From NCBI GenBank assembly GCA_012799265.1, contig JAAZLP010000192.1, positions 1 through 10,861 on the forward strand: 10,861 nt of DNA. Direction: 5' to 3'. This DNA comes from Phyllobacteriaceae bacterium. Lineage in GTDB: Bacteria > Pseudomonadota > Alphaproteobacteria > Rhizobiales > Devosiaceae. The position numbers and the translations under genes were made by a program. The notes under the pieces are model-generated. The model did not search any database. It was not told the DNA's origin and saw nothing but the letters and a program-made list of their open reading frames with translations. Below, piece after piece: positions 6,111-10,861 of the stretch; position 1 is the first letter of the stretch; the number at the start of each line of letters is the position of its first letter.

Positions 6111-7031
6111 TCAGCCTTGTAGCGGATGGGGGCGGGGATTGTCTCCGCGGATATAGGCGGTGAGACCGTCCGCCACAGCCTCATAAATGGCACGGATTCG
6201 GTGCGAGGTGAACAATTCCTTGTGCGTGGTGAGCCAGACCGGCAGCGGCGGGAAGGAAAGGTCCACCGGCAGAACGACAAGCCCCGGCGTTCGTTGCACG
6301 AGATTTTTCTGCCCGAATCCCACGCCCAGCCCCGCCTTGGTCAGCTCCCAGAGATGGGTGTGGTCATCCGAGCGCAGCACGAAATGGCGCCGCTCGAGCG
6401 TGACGCCCATGCTTTGCGCATGCTGGATAATCGCATCCGAGCGATCAAAGCCGATGAGATCATGCTGGGCGAGATCGGCGATGGTCCGGGGGGTGCCGCG
6501 ACGCGCCAGATAGTCTTCACGCGCCGTCGCCACCATCTCGATATTTCCCAGATGCCGCGCGATCAGCTCCAGCTGGGTTGGTCTGAACATGCGGATGGCA
6601 ATATCGGCCTCGCGCATCAGAAGGTTCTCTGCCGAATCTGATGGCACGCTTTCGATCTCGATCAGCGGATGGCGCTGGCGGACCCCGACCACTATTTCCG
6701 GCAACACATAGTTTGAAATGATGGCGCTGGCGGTGATGCGCACCGTCCCGCCCGTTTCCGCCTGCGCGCCTTCCGCGCGGATCGCGGCTTCTGCCAGCGC
6801 GCCCTGCGCCTGCCGCACCGGTTCATAGAGCCGCAGCGCCGTCTCATTGGGCTTGAGACCGGAGAGGCTACGCTCAAAAAGCTTGAGGCCGAGACTTTCC
6901 TCCAGCGCCTCGACATGCCTGCCTATGGTCGGCTGGCTGATGCCAAGATGCCGTGCCGCCGCCGACAGCGAGCCTTCCGCAATCACGGCGGCAAAGCTGC
7001 GCCACAGGGTCCAGTCCGGCTCTCTATTCAT
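6111..7031 (-). CDS. LysR-family transcriptional regulator
   Basis: DNA-binding regulator of 306 aa. The N-terminal winged helix-turn-helix spans about residues 8-66 (FAAVIAEGSLSAAARHLGIS, then QPTIGRHVEALEESLG and LKLFER). It is followed by a linker helix and a C-terminal periplasmic-binding-protein-like effector domain (VRITASAIISNYVLPEIV onward). The ligand cannot be told from sequence. It is divergent from the DUF4260 gene with an 88-bp gap holding an inverted repeat, the classic LysR layout. Its stop is 1 nt before the HIG1-like start, so it may also head the leftward run to the rhomboid gene. No clear Shine-Dalgarno precedes its ATG. The family is certain; targets are inference. Confidence 0.93.
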   Translation of the reverse strand: MNREPDWTLWRSFAAVIAEGSLSAAARHLGISQPTIGRHVEALEESLGLKLFERSLSGLKPNETALRLYEPVRQAQGALAEAAIRAEGAQAETGGTVRITASAIISNYVLPEIVVGVRQRHPLIEIESVPSDSAENLLMREADIAIRMFRPTQLELIARHLGNIEMVATAREDYLARRGTPRTIADLAQHDLIGFDRSDAIIQHAQSMGVTLERRHFVLRSDDHTHLWELTKAGLGVGFGQKNLVQRTPGLVVLPVDLSFPPLPVWLTTHKELFTSHRIRAIYEAVADGLTAYIRGDNPRPHPLQG

Positions 7032-7061
7032 TTTCGAATGTCAAACGCTCGAATTCATCCA

Positions 7062-7085
7062 ATCGATATTCATGAGCGTATCGAT
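7062..7085. promoter_or_regulatory. Inverted repeat in the LysR/DUF4260 intergenic region, candidate LysR operator
   Basis: ATCGATA (7062-7068) and TATCGAT (7079-7085) form a perfect 7-bp inverted repeat with a 10-bp spacer. LysR regulators typically bind interrupted dyads of the T-N11-A class; the innermost symmetric T/A pair here is T-N12-A, one base off. It lies about 31 bp from the LysR ATG and 34 bp from the DUF4260 ATG, suitable for autoregulation and divergent control. Confidence 0.45.
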
Positions 7086-7119
7086 CAATCTCTGTCCCAG
7101 CAAGATCACGGAGACAGAC

Positions 7120-7506
7120 ATGAGCACCGACTTCAACACCACCGCCATCTTCTGGCAGCGCCTCGAAGGCGCGCTGGTCTTTATTTTCGGCCTTGTCCTT
7201 TATGCCCAGGCCGAGGCCGAGCTATCCATCTGGCTGGTCATACTCGCCTTCTTCGCGCCAGACCTCAGCTTCCTTGGCTATACGCTCGGACCGAAAACCG
7301 GCGCGGTCGCCTACAATATCGTCCACCTCTATGGCTTCGGCGCCGTGGTCGTCATGGCCGGCACGTTCTTGGGTCTGCCGCTCCTCGCTGCGCTTGGCGC
7401 CCTCTGGCTCGCCCATACCGGCTTTGACCGCCTGCTCGGCTATGGCCTCAAATCCGAAACCAGCTTTGACCTCACCCATCTCGGCCGCATCGGCAGGACG
7501 GCCTAA
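7120..7506 (+). CDS. DUF4260 family membrane protein
   Basis: A 128-aa predicted inner-membrane protein with about four hydrophobic helices (roughly residues 15-33, 35-52, 68-86 and 88-102). It has the DUF4260 signatures: FAPDLSFLGYTLGPKTGAVAYN in the middle and HTGFDRLLGYGLK followed by THLGRIG at the C-terminus. No biochemical function is established for the family. The start at ATG 7120 is chosen because GGAGA (7110-7114) lies just upstream and the product aligns with family length. The frame extends to 6847, but that part overlaps the LysR gene antisense. It is divergent from the LysR gene, a likely regulator by position only. Confidence 0.85.
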   Translation: MSTDFNTTAIFWQRLEGALVFIFGLVLYAQAEAELSIWLVILAFFAPDLSFLGYTLGPKTGAVAYNIVHLYGFGAVVVMAGTFLGLPLLAALGALWLAHTGFDRLLGYGLKSETSFDLTHLGRIGRTA

Positions 7507-7515
7507 ACGATCGTA

Positions 7516-7638
7516 CCCCACCCACCAGCCCGCCTCGAACTTGATCCGAGGGCCACTCGCCTAACGAACCAAGCCCTTCATCGCCCTCGGGTCGAGCCCG
7601 AGGGCGGCACCGTGGCGTTTCGGTTATGGTGGGAGGGG
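7516..7638. repeat. Paired-palindrome (REP/BIME-like) repeat, third copy
   Basis: Same layout as the two units near 3.9 kb. CCCCACCCACC (7516-7526) leads a degenerate palindrome A (CCTCG and CGAGG around 7533-7551, then CCACTC). After 31 nt comes a perfect palindrome B, GCCCTCGGG/CCCGAGGGC at 7583-7591 and 7597-7605 with loop TCGAG, followed by GGCACCG. GGTGGGAGGGG (7628-7638) matches the inverse of the leading block at 10 of 11 positions, hinting at terminal inverted repeats. It fills the gap between the convergent DUF4260 and gluQRS genes. Confidence 0.75.
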
Positions 7639-7640
7639 CC

Positions 7641-8486
7641 CTAAAACCCCACCGCCCGACGCACATCCTCCGGCGACCACCCTTCGGCCCGCAAATCCCG
7701 CAGGCTCTTCGATCCCCTGGATTTCGACAGCTTCTCCCCGCTCTCATCCTTGAGCAGCCGGTGGAAATGATAGGTCACCGCCGGCAGGCCCAGCAGCATC
7801 TGCAAGAGCACATGGATATTGGTCGCGGCCTCAAGGTCGCGCCCACGCGTCACCTGGGTGATCCCCTGCGCCGCATCATCGACCACTACGCTTAAGTGAT
7901 AACTCGTCGGCGTGTCCTTGCGCTGCAGCACCACATCGCCCCAGCGTTCAGGCCGCGCGTAGCGAATTTGCGGGCGGTCGAGAATGGTGGGGCCGACGGC
8001 CGAAAAGGTCAGCATGCCGGTGCGCTCCAGCGCCGCTTCGGTATCGAGCCGGAACTGGACCTGATCGCCGCGTTCCAGCCGCTCGATGCGCTCGGCATTG
8101 CTCATATGCCGACAGGTGCCGGGATAAAGCGGCGCGCCATCGGGATCGGTCCCCGTCGACGCCTCGGCGATTTCGCTGCGCGTGCAGAAACAGGGATAGA
8201 GGAGGTCCGCGTCGCGCAGCACATTGGCCGCCTCTGCATAACTCTCGAGCCGCTCGGACTGTACCATCACCGGCTCCGGCCAGCTCAGGCCCAGCCAGGC
8301 GAGGTCTTCAAAGATCGCCTGGGTAAATTCGGGTTTACAGCGGTTGAGGTCGATGTCCTCAATGCGCAGATGTGCCGTGCCCCCGAGCTTGTGCGCGGCG
8401 TCCCAGGTCACCAGCGCCGAAAGCGCATGACCGAGATGAAGATAGCCATTGGGACTGGGGGCAAAGCGGAAGCGGGTGTTCGACAT
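7641..8486 (-). CDS. gluQRS: Glutamyl-Q tRNA(Asp) synthetase
   Basis: Attaches glutamate to queuosine at the wobble position of tRNA(Asp), a base modification, not aminoacylation of a 3' end. It resembles the catalytic half of glutamyl-tRNA synthetase without the anticodon-binding domain. The 281-aa length fits (GltX is about 470 aa). Visible: FAPSPNGYLHLGHA (8-21) with the HIGH-type motif, a zinc site made of Cys99, Cys101, Tyr121 and Cys125 (CFC, then YPGTC), and the KMSKS equivalent KLSKS (252-256). The zinc pattern C-x-C...Y-x3-C separates GluQRS from GltX. ATG at 8484-8486 lacks a clear ribosome site. The gene is divergent from the glycosylase gene by 20 bp and converges with DUF4260 over a repeat. 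Confidence 0.94.
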   Translation of the reverse strand: MSNTRFRFAPSPNGYLHLGHALSALVTWDAAHKLGGTAHLRIEDIDLNRCKPEFTQAIFEDLAWLGLSWPEPVMVQSERLESYAEAANVLRDADLLYPCFCTRSEIAEASTGTDPDGAPLYPGTCRHMSNAERIERLERGDQVQFRLDTEAALERTGMLTFSAVGPTILDRPQIRYARPERWGDVVLQRKDTPTSYHLSVVVDDAAQGITQVTRGRDLEAATNIHVLLQMLLGLPAVTYHFHRLLKDESGEKLSKSRGSKSLRDLRAEGWSPEDVRRAVGF

Positions 8487-8506
8487 GGACCGGACGGAAA
8501 AGACTT

Positions 8507-9226
8507 TTGACCAGCCTTAGCATTTCAGCGCCCGGTTCAACACCGCAGATCGATAGTCCCGAAGGCGTCGCCTGGCATCTCGATCAACTGATGGAGATCG
8601 CCCCGGCGCTCCGGCCCGTGCGCGAAACGGTTGGCGCGGTGCTGCCCCGGGTCAATCCCAAGGGCTTTGCGGGCATGGCCAAGGTTATCTGCGGCCAGCA
8701 GCTTTCGGTCTATAGCGCCGCCGCCATCTGGAGCCGGTTTGAAACACTTCCCGGTGCGCTCGCCCCGGATAGCTATCTTCTTCTCGACGAAGAGACCGTC
8801 CGCGCCTCCGGCTTTTCGCGCGGAAAATTCCTCACCCTGCGCGCCGTCGCCGAAACCATCGTGGCGGGCGAGCTCGACCTTGCTCATATCGATGCTCTCC
8901 CAGCCGAAGAGGCCATCGCCAGACTGGTCGCCATCAAGGGAATAGGGCCCTGGACGGCGGAAGTTTATCTCCTCTTCTGCGCCGCCCATCCCGATGTCTT
9001 TCCCGCCGGTGATCTCGCCTTGCTCAAGGCTGCCCATCTCGGTCTCGGCCTCGAGGCGCGGCCCAGCATCAAGGAGATGATCGGCATCGCCAGCGCCTGG
9101 TCGCCCCATCGCTCCGTCGCAGCGTTGCTTTTTTGGCGATATTTCGCAAAAGTCATGCGTCGAGAGGGTGTGATCGTCGCAGCCGATGAGGAGACGGATG
9201 AGGCAGGACGTCGACGTCATTTATGA
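8507..9226 (+). CDS. AlkA-like DNA-3-methyladenine glycosylase (HhH-GPD)
   Basis: Base-excision repair enzyme that removes alkylated purines such as 3-methyladenine. The 239-aa product is the short form lacking AlkA's N-terminal domain. It has ICGQQLS (about 61-67), the helix-hairpin-helix LVAIKGIGPWTAE (about 140-152) and the catalytic aspartate Asp169 in VFPAGDLAL. The frame is open back to 8372, inside gluQRS, but the conserved part begins near SPEGVAWHLDQLMEIAP. The only plausible upstream start is TTG 8507, with GGAAAAG (8496-8502) ahead. ATG 8591 would cut the first conserved helix. It is divergent from gluQRS. Family is certain; exact lesion range is not. Confidence 0.9.
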   Translation: MTSLSISAPGSTPQIDSPEGVAWHLDQLMEIAPALRPVRETVGAVLPRVNPKGFAGMAKVICGQQLSVYSAAAIWSRFETLPGALAPDSYLLLDEETVRASGFSRGKFLTLRAVAETIVAGELDLAHIDALPAEEAIARLVAIKGIGPWTAEVYLLFCAAHPDVFPAGDLALLKAAHLGLGLEARPSIKEMIGIASAWSPHRSVAALLFWRYFAKVMRREGVIVAADEETDEAGRRRHL

Positions 9227-9299
9227 TCGTTTTCGCGCCGGGAAGCGCATCCCTCCGCAGCGCAATTTGCCCTTGGATGGGCTCTAGCGGAGCAGGGCC

Positions 9300-10377
9300 A
9301 TGGAGGAACTGGTCGACCAGATTTACGAGGCGGCTTTTCTTCCAGAGCTCTGGGTTGATGTCCTCGGCCAGCTTGCTGAACTCTCGGGCGCCCAGTCCGG
9401 CGCACTGCTGATCATCGATCAACGCCTGCCGCCTCTCTATACCGCGACGCCCAATATCATCGACACCCTGGCCGCTTTTGCAGAGACCGATCACTGGTAT
9501 CGGAACGAGCCTGCCCACAGACTGCGCCGCAGGGCCTATCCGGGCTTTCTTGAGCGCGCCGACTTCTTCTTTGACGAAGAGCAGGCCCCCGGCACGCCCT
9601 GGCACAAGAACCTCGTCGATATCGGCGCTGACTGGCAGATCGGGTCCATCGTCGACATGCCGGGCGGCGAGATGGCCCTCTTCACCTTCGAGCGGGACAG
9701 GGGCCTGCCGGATTTCGACGCAGGGGAATTGGCGAGACTCAATACGCTTCGTCCTCATCTGGCGCGGGCCAGCCTCATGGCGCGTCGCCTCATGCTTGAG
9801 AAAGCCGAGGAACGGGTCATGGCCATGGCGGCGCTGGGCATTCCGGCAGCCATCATTTCCCGGCGCAAGACGGTCACCGCAACCAATCCGCTTTTCGAAG
9901 AGCTCGGCGAGATTTTGCGCCCCGCGGCCTTCGGTGGGGTCGCGGTCAAGGCCCGGGAGGCCGATAGCCTGATCCAGGAGGCGCTGGACCGGGTCAACGG
10001 CCCTCGTGCAGACGGTTCCGCTTCATTTGGAGGACGAAAGCAAGTTCCTCGTCGTGCACATCATTCCCCTGCGCCGCGCCGCCAGTGACATCTTCGACAG
10101 CGGCAGCGCCCTGATCGCGGTCATGGGTTATGGCATGGAGGCCAATGCCCCGTCCGACCAGATCCTGCGCGGCCTGTTCGATCTCTCCCCCGCTGAAGCC
10201 GCCATCGCCAGGGGACTCTCCCAGGGGCAAAGCGTTCAGGAGATCGCCCGCACCCGCGCCATCAGCATCACCACGGCCCGCACGCACCTGGCGCATGTCT
10301 TTTCCAAAACCGGCACAAGGCATCAGGCTCAGCTGGTAGCGCTTCTCAAAGGCATCTCGATCGACATCGACCGCTAA
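9300..10377 (+). pseudogene. LuxR-type regulator, apparently frameshifted near 10001-10003
   Basis: Two frames make one protein. Frame one (9300 to about 10001) gives a sensor-like region starting MEELVDQIYEAAFLPELWVD and ending LDRVNG, then runs into unrelated residues and a stop at 10088. The other frame, open from 9973, continues VQTVPLHLEDESKF, then PSDQILRGLFDLSPAEAAIARG and a complete LuxR helix-turn-helix (about 10183-10347). Dropping one C from the CCC at 10001-10003 yields a continuous 358-aa regulator. As written, translation gives a 262-aa protein without its DNA-binding domain. GTG 10006 could start a separate 123-aa HTH fragment but has no good ribosome site. It may be a real mutation or an assembly error. 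The sensor domain has no named family I recognise. It follows the glycosylase gene by 73 nt. Confidence 0.82.
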
Positions 10378-10432
10378 GACACGCCCAAACGCCCTGTGTC
10401 CTCGATGACACACGGCATCTCCCTGTGCCCCC

Positions 10433-10448
10433 TCATTCATATGAATGA
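10433..10448. promoter_or_regulatory. Perfect 16-bp palindrome upstream of the outer-membrane gene
   Basis: TCATTCATATGAATGA is its own reverse complement and lies 55 bp before the GTG at 10503, in an AT-richer island. This position and symmetry suit a dimeric repressor or activator site. No binding protein can be named; the LuxR-type regulator just upstream is a possible candidate by position only. Confidence 0.4.
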
Positions 10449-10454
10449 TGTCAC

Positions 10455-10493
10455 CCCAACCAATCTGGGCAAGCCTTGCGGCACAAGGTTGGG
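10455..10493 (+). promoter_or_regulatory. Possible leader hairpin masking the ribosome binding site
   Basis: CCCAACC (10455-10461) can pair with GGTTGGG (10487-10493), whose last three bases belong to the ribosome site GGGAG (10491-10495). An alternative small hairpin, CCTTG/CAAGG (10474-10478 and 10484-10488), uses overlapping bases and would leave the site free. The two structures are mutually exclusive. Drawn by eye, with no folding energy. Confidence 0.3.
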
Positions 10494-10502
10494 AGACAAG
10501 CG

Positions 10503-10861
10503 GTGACTTTATCAAGACTGACAGCATGCGCGCTGGCCACACTGTGCATCGGCAGCGTTCAATCGCACGCCCAGGATGTAGCCGACTGGAGCGGCTTTTA
10601 TGCCAGCGTCTTTGGCGGCTATGCGCTCGATACCGAAGCCTCTTCGGGCACGACGCTGGGCCCATCGGATCTGCCTCTCGGCGGGGCGGCCAGTGTCACC
10701 ATCGAACGGTCTAGCGGCAGGATCAACGGCCCCTTCGGCGGCATTGCCGGCGGATACAATTATCAGCATGACCGGCTGGTCATGGGCATCGAGGCCAGCG
10801 CGGGTCTTGGCGGATTTGGCAAGGCAAACGCTTACGGCGTTCAGCTTGAATATATTAATGG
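10503..10861 (+). CDS. Outer-membrane beta-barrel protein, 5' part (runs off window)
   Basis: Starting at GTG 10503, with GGGAG (10491-10495) 7 nt ahead, the product has a signal peptide of about 23 residues (basic Arg5, hydrophobic core, probable cleavage SHA|QD). A barrel-like N-terminus follows: VADWSGFYASVFGGYALDT, then GPFGGIAGGYNYQHDRLVMG with alternating residues and many glycines. WSGFYxGxxGGY is typical of Omp25/Omp31-like porin-family barrels of alphaproteobacteria. About 119 codons are visible with no stop. The ORF on the same strand at 10445-10714 is in a different frame and is not this gene. Function, whether porin, adhesin or structural, cannot be decided from the part seen. Confidence 0.75.
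   Translation, partial: MTLSRLTACALATLCIGSVQSHAQDVADWSGFYASVFGGYALDTEASSGTTLGPSDLPLGGAASVTIERSSGRINGPFGGIAGGYNYQHDRLVMGIEASAGLGGFGKANAYGVQLEYIN

Noticed and set aside
7039..7044. TTGACA on the minus strand just before the LysR start
   Set aside because: A matching -10 would fall inside the LysR coding region after its ATG and none is visible there.
7896..8510. 204-aa plus-strand frame opposite gluQRS
   Set aside because: Antisense to a gene with an intact HIGH/KMSKS-type active site and zinc site; no family features of its own.
8537..9220. 227-aa minus-strand frame opposite the DNA glycosylase
   Set aside because: Shadow of a gene with clear HhH-GPD motifs.
9223..9411. ATG overlapping the glycosylase stop (ATGA) with a 62-aa frame
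   Set aside because: It overlaps the well-supported start of the LuxR-type gene in another frame and has no recognisable content.
9994..10665. 223-aa minus-strand frame over the regulator end and the outer-membrane gene start
   Set aside because: Antisense to the LuxR HTH and to the signal-peptide gene; composition typical of a shadow.

Overview
The window is about 10.9 kb of GC-rich chromosome from an alphaproteobacterium. It most resembles Hyphomicrobiales, probably Devosia or a relative. This rests on gene content and order (argH divergent from tlpA; a HIG1-like 'twin transmembrane' gene directly ahead of a PduO-type adenosyltransferase) and on paired GC-rich palindromic repeats of a kind common between alphaproteobacterial genes. 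The genus is inference. There is no rRNA, tRNA, CRISPR array, transposase, phage gene or recognisable defence system. It is ordinary chromosome with some local oddities.

Bases 1-3799 hold amino-acid and redox genes. The 3' two thirds of lysA (diaminopimelate decarboxylase, E. coli-type sequence) runs rightward and meets a leftward ChaC-type gamma-glutamylcyclotransferase almost end to end. The cyclotransferase lies downstream of argH (argininosuccinate lyase) on the same strand. argH is divergent from tlpA (membrane-anchored thioredoxin-like protein), with only 22 bp between the two start codons.

Bases 3800-4600 hold two tandem ~128-bp units of paired palindromes, then two very small leftward genes. 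One resembles the YjfB putative motility family; the other is unknown.

Bases 4598-7031 are a tight leftward run: a LysR regulator, a 65-aa HIG1-like membrane protein, a PduO-type cob(I)alamin adenosyltransferase and a rhomboid protease. Gaps are 1, 1 and 38 nt. The rhomboid gene appears to start at CTG. The LysR gene is divergent from a DUF4260 membrane protein gene, and an inverted repeat lies between them.

Bases 7507-7640 carry a third copy of the palindromic repeat, again between two convergent genes. Bases 7641-9226 carry gluQRS (glutamyl-queuosine tRNA(Asp) synthetase) and a divergent AlkA-like DNA glycosylase with a likely TTG start.

Bases 9300-10377 hold a LuxR-type regulator whose frame is broken by an apparent one-base insertion near 10001-10003. 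After a leader with a perfect 16-bp palindrome and a possible ribosome-site hairpin, an outer-membrane beta-barrel gene starts at GTG 10503 and runs off the window. I found no convincing new multi-gene system. The best leads are the CTG start, the frameshifted regulator, the placement of the repeats between convergent genes, and the E. coli-type lysA in an alphaproteobacterial setting.
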